Of a DNA stretch of 64,000 bases, positions 6,901-14,457 are shown piece by piece. The stretch lies in contig NZ_JAGDYT010000004.1 of NCBI RefSeq assembly GCF_049116555.1, forward strand, positions 1 through 64,000. Reading direction: 5' to 3'. Both the position numbers and the translations under genes were made by a program. Origin of the DNA: Maricaulis maris_C. GTDB taxonomy: Bacteria > Pseudomonadota > Alphaproteobacteria > Caulobacterales > Maricaulaceae. The notes under the pieces are model-generated. The model worked only from the letters and a program-made list of their open reading frames with translations. It searched no databases and was not told the origin of the DNA. Position 1 is the first letter of the stretch, and each line of letters begins with the position of its first letter.

Positions 6901-8082
6901 TCAGTTCGGCTCGATCCGCATCTCGTATTCGATCACAATGAACTCCGCCGGCCGGACGGGGGCGACGCCGATCAAGACGACAAGCTTGCCGGCATCGATA
7001 TCGGCCTGGGTCATGGTTTCGCCCAGTCCGCATTGCACAAAATAGGATTGTGCGGGCGTCTGGCCCATCAGTGCGCCGGCGCGGTAGATCCCGTTGAGAA
7101 AATCCACCACCGTCGCCGAAACCTCGCGCCACAAGGCGGCGTCATTGTCGCGTACGGCCGCCCAGGCGAGCGACGCGGGCAGGCTGCCCTCGATCCAGCG
7201 CTGCAGGCGACGAACCGGCAGATAGCGTGTGTCCGGCGAGCTGGAGAAAGTCCGGGCCCCCCATAGAACTGTCCCGTTCTGCGGCGTGGTCCAGATCGGA
7301 TTGGTGTTGGCGTTTGTCATCGCGCCCATTTCCGCCTGGGTGGGGGTCCGTGTCGTGCCGTAGGAAATCCGGGTTTGCAGGCCGGCCGGGGCTTTCCACA
7401 CGCCGTCCGCGGCCGTTATCGCCATGATGGATCCCATCACGACGGGGCCCGGCGGAACTGTCTCGCCCGCGGAATTGGTCAGCCACGGCGCATAAGCCGC
7501 GATGTCCGGATCGCTGAGGCCGAGCCTGGTGCGCCAGTCAGCATAGTCGGTGGCGTTATCCGGCGCATCGATGATCAGTGTCGCAAAGCCGTTGCGGGCC
7601 GAGGACAAGGCGCGTTCATACAGGGCGGTCAGGGCGGGGCTTGCATCATCGCGCGCGCCGGTTGCGTCGACCAGATAGAGCAGCGTGAAGGCGAGGTCGC
7701 TCCGGTTGTCCAAGGCGTCGAGGGCGGCGTCGTAATCGGCGACGCCGCCTGAATCCGCTGCCGCGTGGACCAGGACGGCGTGCTGGCCGCCCTGATCGAA
7801 ATAGGGTTGGAGGGTCGGCATGGCCCGATCAAATTCGGCCGGATGCGGATCGCCGGCCGACACGGCGATGATTTCCCCGGTTGGCAGGCCTGAGGCGAGC
7901 GGCCCGACGAAAACGGCGACGTCCAGTGGCCGCTCGATGAATACTGACGCCTCCGGCAGCTCGGTGACATAGACACCGGGGTAGGTTGGTTGAGTGATGC
8001 GGCGCTGGGCGCCGGCGGGTGGAAGGAGCGAGGCGCTCGCCGCCGTCGCGGCGGCGGACAGCAGAAGTTTGCGGCGATTCAT
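6901..8082 (-). CDS. Exported orphan contractile-tail sheath-like protein
   Basis: A 393-residue protein built like a minimal phage/injectisome tail sheath. After the signal peptide, PTYPGVYVTELPE is the sheath N-terminal motif. The middle (about 170-285) carries AAYAPWL, GVWKAPAG and VLWGARTFSSSPDTRYLPVRRL. The C-terminal domain (about 285-385) has WIEGSLP, FLNGIYRAGALMG, FVQCGLGETMTQADIDAGK and IGVAPVRPAEFIV. The N-terminus MNRRKLLLSAAATAASASLL with PAGAQ is a Tat-like signal, unexpected for a protein that normally polymerises in the cytoplasm. Start ATG 8082 has GGAG upstream. No tube, baseplate or ATPase gene lies nearby. Sheath homology is confident; function in the envelope is unknown. 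Confidence 0.88.
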   Translation of the reverse strand: MNRRKLLLSAAATAASASLLPPAGAQRRITQPTYPGVYVTELPEASVFIERPLDVAVFVGPLASGLPTGEIIAVSAGDPHPAEFDRAMPTLQPYFDQGGQHAVLVHAAADSGGVADYDAALDALDNRSDLAFTLLYLVDATGARDDASPALTALYERALSSARNGFATLIIDAPDNATDYADWRTRLGLSDPDIAAYAPWLTNSAGETVPPGPVVMGSIMAITAADGVWKAPAGLQTRISYGTTRTPTQAEMGAMTNANTNPIWTTPQNGTVLWGARTFSSSPDTRYLPVRRLQRWIEGSLPASLAWAAVRDNDAALWREVSATVVDFLNGIYRAGALMGQTPAQSYFVQCGLGETMTQADIDAGKLVVLIGVAPVRPAEFIVIEYEMRIEPN

Positions 8083-8203
8083 GACATCGACTCCGACAGG
8101 TCTTGGCAGGATGGCGTTTGCACAACCTGCCCCATTTACCTCGACGCGTCGCGGTACAATCATGAGGTGAGTCGAGAAAGTCGCCCGGGAGAGGCCTGCC
8201 GTC

Positions 8204-9313
8204 ATGGCGTTTGAAACGGATGTGATCATTGTCGGAGGCGGAGCGGTCGGGCTGGCGACCGGACGCGCCTTCGCCCGGCGCGGGCATGAAACCATTGTGC
8301 TGGAAGCCCAGGCGAAGATCGGCCAGGGTGTTTCCTCCCGCAATTCCGAGGTCATTCATGGCGGGCTCTATTATCCGACCGGCTCCCTGAAAGCGCGGCT
8401 CTGCGTCGCGGGTCGCCTGATGCTCTACGCCTTTCTGGAGCATCATCATCTGCCGCACGACAAGTGCGGCAAGCTTGTCGTGGCCACCGAACCGCACGAA
8501 ATCGAGCGCCTGGACGCCATCCTCGATCAGGCCAATGCCAATCATGTTGGCGGTATGCGGCGGCTCAGCGGCGCCGAGGCGCGGGCGCTGGAGCCGGACT
8601 TGCGGGTCGAAGCCGCGCTCCTGTCGGAAGAAAGCGGCGTCATGGATGCCCATGCCTATATGGACGCCCTGGCCGGCGAGATTGCCGGGCATGGCGGAGC
8701 GATTGCGGTCAATACGCCGTTTGCCGGCGCGACCCCCCTCAAGGGCGGCGGGTTTGTGGTCCGCACGGGCGGCGAGCATGCGACCGAGGTGACGACACGC
8801 TTTCTGGTGATCGCGGCGGGCCTGGGCGCCCAGTCTGCTGCCGGCCTGATCGAGACGGTCCCGGCAGCCTCCATCCCGCCTTTGCACTATGGCAAGGGCG
8901 TCTATTTCACCTTGTCGGGCAAGGCGCCATTCTCGCGCCTGGTCTATCCATTGCCCATTCCCGGCGCTTTGGGGACGCACTATCGCCGCGACCTCGGCGG
9001 GCAGGCACGCTTCGGGCCGGACCTCGCCTTCGTCGAGGGTGAGGACTACACGGTCGATCCGGAGCGGGGCGAGGCCTTCTATGCGACCGCTCGACGCTTC
9101 TGGCCGGGCCTGCCGGACGGCGCTTTGATGCCGGATTATGCCGGTATCCGGCCCAAACTGCATGGCCCCGGTGAGCCCCAGCCCGATTTCCGCATCGACG
9201 GGGCCGATACACATGGCGTTGAAGGGCTGGTTGCGCTGTTCGGCATTGAAAGCCCGGGCCTGACCTCCTCGCTGGCGATCGGTGAGACGGTCGCTGAACG
9301 TCTGACCGCTTGA
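8204..9313 (+). CDS. FAD-dependent oxidoreductase, L-2-hydroxyglutarate oxidase-like
   Basis: A 369-residue flavoprotein of the D-amino-acid-oxidase fold. The dinucleotide-binding motif VIIVGGGAVGLATGRAFARRGHE starts at residue 7. IGQGVSSRNSEVIHGGLYYP and LKARLCVAGR are typical of the LhgO/L2HGDH subgroup, and the end has GIESPGLTSSLAIG. The family oxidises L-2-hydroxyglutarate to 2-oxoglutarate, feeding electrons to the membrane or oxygen. It is divergent from the sheath-like gene, with 121 bases between. It does not look operonic with the next gene (43-base gap and a separate ribosome binding site). Another 2-hydroxyacid substrate is possible. Confidence 0.85.
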   Translation: MAFETDVIIVGGGAVGLATGRAFARRGHETIVLEAQAKIGQGVSSRNSEVIHGGLYYPTGSLKARLCVAGRLMLYAFLEHHHLPHDKCGKLVVATEPHEIERLDAILDQANANHVGGMRRLSGAEARALEPDLRVEAALLSEESGVMDAHAYMDALAGEIAGHGGAIAVNTPFAGATPLKGGGFVVRTGGEHATEVTTRFLVIAAGLGAQSAAGLIETVPAASIPPLHYGKGVYFTLSGKAPFSRLVYPLPIPGALGTHYRRDLGGQARFGPDLAFVEGEDYTVDPERGEAFYATARRFWPGLPDGALMPDYAGIRPKLHGPGEPQPDFRIDGADTHGVEGLVALFGIESPGLTSSLAIGETVAERLTA

Positions 9314-9356
9314 TCGCGACGGGTGAAGGCGCACAATGATGCCGATCGGGGGACAC

Positions 9357-10196
9357 ATGACAACATCACGCTGGGCCTTTCTGGCCACTCTGGTGCTGAC
9401 CGTGGCGACACTGGCCTTTCCGCTGGCGCTGTTCGGTTCGCCGCCTGACCTGGGAAGTGCACCGATGGCGGAGGGCTTCAAAACGCCCATCCTTGCACTT
9501 GAATTCGCCGAAGACACTGAAGACCTGGACTTTCTTCAGGGTGAGGAGGCCGCCGCATTGAGAGCCTGGCTGGTTGAGGTCCAATTCCTGGACTGGTTCT
9601 TCCCGCTGGCCTATGCCGGCATGGCCGCGGCCTTTTTCCTCGGCATGGCGCTGCGGGGACGTTTTCTGGCCGTGATCGGGGTCGGGCTGGCGCTCGCCAC
9701 CATCCCCGCCGACTGGCAGGAAAACGCGACAATCAACAGCATCCTCGCCGAGATCGAGAACCCGGTCTGCGGCCCCGATATCGAGCCACCGGACGGTCGC
9801 GATGATGTCGTTCTGCGCGATTGTCTGCCCGATGGCTATTTCGACGAGGCCAGTAGCGAAGCCGAACTTGTCTCATACGCCCTGGACAGTTTCCTGCCTG
9901 TGCGAATCGAAATGCTGCGCATCGATACCTGGGTCAAATGGGGACTGATCGCGGCCTATGCGGCCTGGATGGCTGCCATGTTGTGGATGGATGGGCGCCG
10001 TATTCTCGCTGTCCCGGCAGGCGTCGGGGCACTGGCTTTGGTGGCGACTTTTGCTAGCGGCTCAAACGGCCATGTTGCGGAACTGATGTCGATACTGCTC
10101 ATTCCGATGATGCTCACTTTCCCCATCGCGGCTGTGATGTATCTTCGCGACAAACCCGCCGAGACGGGGACGCCACAAGGTGAGGGAAGCGCATGA
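9357..10196 (+). CDS. Membrane protein translationally coupled to tdh
   Basis: 279 residues from ATG 9357, with GGGGGA immediately upstream; the ATG at 9336 lacks a site. It has an N-terminal hydrophobic segment (residues 6-28), a helix pair about 80-115 and another group about 195-265. Between them lies a soluble, acidic region with three cysteines (VCGPD, LRDCLPDG). The last codons overlap tdh as ATGA (10193-10196), implying translational coupling with threonine dehydrogenase. No family recognised. The coupling hints at a linked role but proves none. Confidence 0.75.
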   Translation: MTTSRWAFLATLVLTVATLAFPLALFGSPPDLGSAPMAEGFKTPILALEFAEDTEDLDFLQGEEAAALRAWLVEVQFLDWFFPLAYAGMAAAFFLGMALRGRFLAVIGVGLALATIPADWQENATINSILAEIENPVCGPDIEPPDGRDDVVLRDCLPDGYFDEASSEAELVSYALDSFLPVRIEMLRIDTWVKWGLIAAYAAWMAAMLWMDGRRILAVPAGVGALALVATFASGSNGHVAELMSILLIPMMLTFPIAAVMYLRDKPAETGTPQGEGSA

Positions 10197-11221
10197 AAGC
10201 CCTGGTGAAAGCCAAGCCGGAAGAAGGCATCTGGATGGAGGACGTGCCCGAGCCGACGATCGGTCCGGATGATGTTCTCATCAAGGTCAAGCGAACCGCA
10301 ATCTGCGGGACCGATATTCATATTTATAACTGGGATGACTGGGCCGCCAAGAATGTGCCCACGCCCATGGTCGTCGGGCATGAATATGCCGGCGAGATCG
10401 TCGATATCGGCGCCAATGTGACCCGGGTGAAGGTAGGCCAACGCGTCTCCGGCGAAGGGCATGTGGTGGGCGTCACAAGCCGCGCCGCGCGCGCCGGTCG
10501 GTTCCATCTGGACCCTGAAACCCGCGGTGTCGGGGTCAATATCCCGGGTGCTTTCGCCGAATACATGAAACTCCCGGCCTTCAATGTCGTCCCGCTGCCG
10601 GACGATGTTCCCGACGAGATCGGGGCCATTCTCGACCCGCTTGGCAATGCTGTGCACACCGCCCTGCAATTCGACATGATCGGCGAGGATGTGCTGATCA
10701 CGGGCGCTGGGCCGATCGGGATCATGGCCGCCGCGATCGCCCGTCATGTCGGCGCCCGGCATGTCGTCCTGACTGATATCAATACCCATCGCCTCCACCT
10801 GGCCAGCCAGGTCGCGCCGAATATCCGCACGGTCGATGTCTCGAAGGAGAAAATCGAGGATGTGGCCAAGGAGCTCGGCATGACCGAGGGCTTTGATGTC
10901 GGCCTGGAAATGTCCGGCGCGCCGCAAGCCTTCGGCTCGATGCTCCAGAACATGGTGATGGGCGGCAAGGTCGCCATGCTCGGTCTGCCGTCAAAACCGA
11001 TCGAGGTCGATTTCGGCCAGTTGGTGCTCAAGGCGATCACGCTGAAGGGGATCTATGGCCGCGAGATGTTCGAGACCTGGTACAAGATGATCGCCATGCT
11101 CGAGAGCGGTCTCGACGTGTCGCGCATCATCACCCACCGCTATAAAGCCGACGAGTTCCAGAAGGGCTTTGACGCCATGCGCGCCGGCAAGTCGGGCAAA
11201 GTGGTGCTGGACTGGGATTGA
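10193..11221 (+). CDS. tdh: L-threonine 3-dehydrogenase
   Basis: A 342-residue zinc-dependent medium-chain dehydrogenase that oxidises threonine to 2-amino-3-ketobutyrate with NAD+, the substrate for Kbl. Catalytic zinc residues Cys38, His63 and Glu64 are present (ICGTDIHIYNWDDW and VVGHEYAGE), as is the NAD loop GAGPIGIMAAAIARHVGA. The lobe that normally holds a second, structural zinc with four cysteines reads HVVGVTSRAARAGRFHLDPE, with none of them. Length and overall sequence match Tdh closely. The start overlaps the upstream stop. kbl is separated from it by seven genes. Confidence 0.95.
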   Translation: MKALVKAKPEEGIWMEDVPEPTIGPDDVLIKVKRTAICGTDIHIYNWDDWAAKNVPTPMVVGHEYAGEIVDIGANVTRVKVGQRVSGEGHVVGVTSRAARAGRFHLDPETRGVGVNIPGAFAEYMKLPAFNVVPLPDDVPDEIGAILDPLGNAVHTALQFDMIGEDVLITGAGPIGIMAAAIARHVGARHVVLTDINTHRLHLASQVAPNIRTVDVSKEKIEDVAKELGMTEGFDVGLEMSGAPQAFGSMLQNMVMGGKVAMLGLPSKPIEVDFGQLVLKAITLKGIYGREMFETWYKMIAMLESGLDVSRIITHRYKADEFQKGFDAMRAGKSGKVVLDWD

Positions 11222-11254
11222 TTGTTTCACCGCACTTGTTCGGGGAGGGGCCCG

Positions 11255-11929
11255 ATGGGCATGGAAAAACGCGTACCGCTTGAAAACTACATCCAATACC
11301 CCGAAGCCGAGATGCGCGATCGGGTCAGTCGCTTCACGCAGAATTTGCTCCGGCGCCGCACGGTGCGGGATTACTCCGACAAACCTGTTGAGCGGGCGGT
11401 GATCGAGCAGGCCATCATCGCCGCCGGCTCGGCCCCATCCGGCGCCAATCACCAGCCCTGGCATTTCGTGGTCCTGAATGATGCGGAGAAACGCCGCGCC
11501 CTGCGTGAGGCGGCTGAGGCCGAGGAAGCAGCCTTCTACGACGGCAAGGCGCCGCAGGAATGGCTCGACGCGCTGGCGCCGCTGGGCACGGACGCCTCCA
11601 AGCCCTTCCTGGAGCACGCGCCGGTCCTGATCGCGGTCTTCGCCCAGAAGCGGGGCGGCGAGGAAATCGGCCAGGACAAGAAGAATTATTACATCCACGA
11701 GAGTGTCGGGATCGCCTGCGGTTTCCTGCTGGCGGCGCTGCACGAGGCGGGTCTTGTCACCCTGACCCACACGCCCAATCCGATGCGCTTCCTCAATGAG
11801 GTCTGCGAGCGTCCGGCCGGGGAAAAACCCTACATGCTGATCGTTGGCGGCTATCCGGCCGAGGACGCGACCGTTCCCGAACACGCCCTGGTCAAGAAAA
11901 GCCTCGACGAGATCACGACCTGGCTGTGA
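11255..11929 (+). CDS. Nitroreductase-family flavoprotein
   Basis: 224 residues from ATG 11255, chosen because GGGGAGGGG lies at 11242-11250. RRRTVRDYSDKPVERAVIEQ, then SAPSGANHQPWHFVV is the classic FMN-binding start of the nitroreductase fold. ESVGIACGFLLAALHEAGL and MLIVGGYPAED complete the fold. The KNYYIHES region and overall layout resemble iodotyrosine-deiodinase-like members. It would use NAD(P)H and FMN to reduce a nitro, quinone or halogenated aromatic compound. It lies 33 bases after tdh and may be cotranscribed. Confidence 0.88.
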   Translation: MGMEKRVPLENYIQYPEAEMRDRVSRFTQNLLRRRTVRDYSDKPVERAVIEQAIIAAGSAPSGANHQPWHFVVLNDAEKRRALREAAEAEEAAFYDGKAPQEWLDALAPLGTDASKPFLEHAPVLIAVFAQKRGGEEIGQDKKNYYIHESVGIACGFLLAALHEAGLVTLTHTPNPMRFLNEVCERPAGEKPYMLIVGGYPAEDATVPEHALVKKSLDEITTWL

Positions 11930-12003
11930 GGCAGAGACGAGCGGGCGACAGGCATGACGTCGCGCTGTCGCGTTGATCATACCCGTCACCCATTTCGTCG
12001 TAC

Positions 12004-13740
12004 TCAATCCACGAAGCGCGCGGCGATCCAGTCCGAGATCAGGTCCAGCGCGTGAGGCGCGAAGGTTTCCTCGATCTCCGCGTATTCCGCGACCATGCCG
12101 GTCTGCGCTGTCTGGAACATGTGGTTGAGACCCTCAAGCTCCATCACCGTGACGTCGGGATTGCCGGACAGGCCAGCTTCCACCCCGGCCAGATTGGCAT
12201 CGGGGATGACCTGGAGGTCGAGCGAACCATTCACGGCCAGGACGGGCTGATCGACACGTGACAGATAGCTGGCCGGATCGTGCTGCAGGAAGGTGCGTTG
12301 CCAGGCCCGGACATTCTGGCTGATCAGGAGCTCGCGTTGCGCTGGTGCCGCTCCGAGCAGGGCCAGTATGTCATCGGTCAGGAGCGCGGTGAGCGCAGAA
12401 CGGGCTTCGGCTTCATTCGCCGCAGCGCTCACCGAGCCGGTGATTTGCGGGATCAGGCGCGCCAGGGCGTCCAGCTCGTCTTCGCTGCGACCTCCGGCGC
12501 GGGCCGCCGCCAGTGACTGATCGAGAATGATCTGCTCGCCGGTCGTGCCCGGGCCGGCCAGCAGGACCAGGAAGGCGACCGCGTCATTGTCGGCGGCGAC
12601 AATGGGAGCGATCAGTCCGCCCTCGCTATGCCCGATCAGGCCGATGGCGGATGTGTCGACCTCCGGCCGATCCCGCAGCCAGGCCAGCGCGGCCTCGGTG
12701 TCTGAGGCGAAGTCCAGCGAGGTCGAGGACGCGAAATCGCCGGTCGATTCCGCGAAGCCGCGATCATCATAGCGCAGCACGGCAATGCCATTGCGCGTGA
12801 GATGATCAGCCAGCACGGCGAATGGGCGATGGGTCCACACGGTCTCGTCGCGATCCTGCGGGCCGGACCCGGAAATCAGGATGGCGGCCGGGAAGGGGCC
12901 CTCTCCAGCCGGGATGGTCAGCGTGCCGGCGAGGGTCACGCCCTCGGCCTCGGAATTGTCGAAGCGGACCGTCTCGACGGTGTAGGGAAAGGGGCCGGTT
13001 GGCTCTTGTGGTCGATTGGGCCCGGTGACGACCTCGGCCGTCCGTTGAAAGCCGACCTCGGCATCGGGGAATCCCGGTCGGGTCCACTCACCGCTCATTG
13101 CATCGCCGTCGGCTTCCAGCCTGCCGCGATAGGTTACATTGGCTGCCGGAACGCGAAAACCGATCACGTCACCATCGCGGGACAAATCCGTCACCGGGAT
13201 GCCATAGGCGGCCTGGGTGACCGAATCGAGCGTGACCTGCGTGCCAGTCTCGCCGGTCTCGATATTGAGCGTGAAAGCCAGTTCGGTCTCGCCGCGGGTC
13301 AGCATGCCCTCCCAGACGCCATCCATGCCCTCAACAACCGAAATCTCGACGCCTTCGGGGCGGGTGAAGGCAAGCGGAAATGTCATGCCCTGGCTGAACT
13401 CGCCTTCATAGCTTTGGGTCTGCGCATTCCAATGCCCGCTATAGGACGCGCCCATCGCGGCGATGGCGAAGCGCATCGTGTCGGCATCGATCGCAAATTC
13501 GCTCATCGGTATCTTCTGTCCGGGCGCCTGGTCGAGGCTTTCCAGTTCGCCGCGATAGCTGCCATCGTCTTGCTCGCTTGCGGTGACCAGCAGGCGCAAT
13601 TCGCCGCCGGGCGTTGCCAGAACGCCAAGCCAGTCGCCGGATGGGGTGGCGGTGTCGTCGGCCGAGGCCTGGGTGATCGGCATCAAGAGCGCGATCAAGA
13701 GGCCCGTCAGCCAGGGGGAGATGTGTCGGAAAACGTGCAT
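12004..13740 (-). CDS. Exported alpha/beta hydrolase (esterase/peptidase-like)
   Basis: 578 residues with a Sec signal (WLTGLLIALLMPITQASA). The first half, about 30-270, is a beta-rich N-terminal region. The second half is an alpha/beta hydrolase: oxyanion region AILISGSGPQDRDE, VLRYDDRGFAESTG, nucleophile GLIGHSEGG, acid region VNGSLDLQV and histidine in LEGLNHMFQ. This layout matches EstD-type esterases and related S9-like proteins. ATG 13740 has GAGGG upstream. It is probably periplasmic or outer-membrane associated. Substrate unknown. Confidence 0.86.
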   Translation of the reverse strand: MHVFRHISPWLTGLLIALLMPITQASADDTATPSGDWLGVLATPGGELRLLVTASEQDDGSYRGELESLDQAPGQKIPMSEFAIDADTMRFAIAAMGASYSGHWNAQTQSYEGEFSQGMTFPLAFTRPEGVEISVVEGMDGVWEGMLTRGETELAFTLNIETGETGTQVTLDSVTQAAYGIPVTDLSRDGDVIGFRVPAANVTYRGRLEADGDAMSGEWTRPGFPDAEVGFQRTAEVVTGPNRPQEPTGPFPYTVETVRFDNSEAEGVTLAGTLTIPAGEGPFPAAILISGSGPQDRDETVWTHRPFAVLADHLTRNGIAVLRYDDRGFAESTGDFASSTSLDFASDTEAALAWLRDRPEVDTSAIGLIGHSEGGLIAPIVAADNDAVAFLVLLAGPGTTGEQIILDQSLAAARAGGRSEDELDALARLIPQITGSVSAAANEAEARSALTALLTDDILALLGAAPAQRELLISQNVRAWQRTFLQHDPASYLSRVDQPVLAVNGSLDLQVIPDANLAGVEAGLSGNPDVTVMELEGLNHMFQTAQTGMVAEYAEIEETFAPHALDLISDWIAARFVD

Positions 13741-13925
13741 ATTGCCCTCTGGGTTTTGGCCAGCCGGGGGTGTTCGCCGGTTCAGGGCGCCAGGCTGGCA
13801 GTGGGGGATGTGTGGGCGCATCGGTCGGGGGGACGAGAAGGCCCGGTTACGCATCGACAATTAGCTAATGGTCGAAATGTAGTCAAGCGTTATTTCGACG
13901 TTTGTCTAAATGATTGGCTCTGCCC
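13741..13925. other. Upstream region of the exported hydrolase
   Basis: This AT-richer stretch contains TCGAAAT at 13873-13879 and ATTTCGA at 13892-13898, an inverted pair about 12 bases apart. It is a candidate operator for the minus-strand hydrolase. No gene fits. Promoter boxes cannot be assigned with confidence. Confidence 0.35.
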
Positions 13926-13965
13926 AAACAAAAAGCGCCCGGATCGTTGGGGGCGATCCAGGCGC
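13926..13965 (-). terminator. Intrinsic terminator, minus strand
   Basis: The stem GCGCCCGGATCG / CGATCCAGGCGC (13935-13946, 13954-13965, one mismatch) is followed on the minus strand by TTTTTGTTT. It would end transcription of the small membrane gene at 14070-14273, about 100 bases after its stop. Confidence 0.75.
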
Positions 13966-14069
13966 AGCATTGTCCGGTTTGGGGCCGGTTGGGGTAGGCG
14001 CGTTTGCCTGGCTGACCGTTGGGGTGTGAGGCTTGGGCGGTCAGCCCGAAAGCAGGGTCTGGGGAACCC

Positions 14070-14273
14070 TTAGGCCCGCACGCGCCGGCGGATTGCTGTG
14101 AAGGACCAGATGAATGCCACGATCCAGCCGATGAAGGTCCAGCCCAACAACAGATTGGTCAGGAAGATCGCGAACGTATTGTCATGGCCACGCAGGAGGC
14201 CGATCAGGGTCGGCAGGAAGTAGGCCAGCAGGCCAATCACCGCGACTTCACCACCCATAACGTAAACCTCCAT
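14070..14273 (-). CDS. Superinfection-immunity-like small membrane protein
   Basis: A 67-residue protein with two membrane helices and the pattern AYFLPTLIGLLRGHDNT then FLTNLLLGWTFIGWIVAFIW, followed by a basic tail. This matches the small family named after T4 Imm (superinfection immunity). Such genes are common on bacterial chromosomes, where their role is unproved. AAGGAG lies eight bases before the ATG. No prophage lies around it, and it is monocistronic between two terminators. A phage-exclusion role is only suggested by the family name. Confidence 0.82.
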   Translation of the reverse strand: MEVYVMGGEVAVIGLLAYFLPTLIGLLRGHDNTFAIFLTNLLLGWTFIGWIVAFIWSFTAIRRRVRA

Positions 14274-14366
14274 TGTCCTGTCTCCTTCGCCCTCATCAGG
14301 GCTTATCGAATTTCGATATGAATGTAGGAGGGGTTGCGAAACCGTACAAGGGAGGGTGAGGGGGGA

Positions 14367-14383
14367 TTAAGTCGATTTAAGTC
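14367..14383. promoter_or_regulatory. TTAAGTC direct repeat
   Basis: TTAAGTC occurs twice with a 3-base spacer, a 10-base period, so both copies face the same side of the helix. It lies about 94 bases upstream of the 14273 start. The TTAA halves recall CtrA half-sites, but the six-base gap differs from the usual seven. Confidence 0.35.
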
Positions 14384-14404
14384 CCGTGTCAGATGTCGGA
14401 CATG

Positions 14405-14433
14405 AAAAAGCCCCGGCCAGGCAGCCGGGGCTT
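14405..14433 (-). terminator. Intrinsic terminator of the acyl-CoA synthetase gene
   Basis: A perfect 10-bp stem AAGCCCCGGC / GCCGGGGCTT with a six-base loop continues on the minus strand into a T-run. It lies 25 bases after the stop at 14458. Confidence 0.85.
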
Positions 14434-14457
14434 GATCAACAGGGCGGTTGCAAGCGC

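Noticed and set aside
7829..9517. 562-codon minus-strand frame
   Set aside because: It lies antisense to the LhgO-like gene and runs into the sheath gene out of frame. The translation is low-complexity and Arg/Gly/Pro-rich, as expected for the shadow of a GC-rich gene.
12802..14073. 423-codon plus-strand frame
   Set aside because: Antisense to the exported hydrolase, then through a terminator. No family resemblance.
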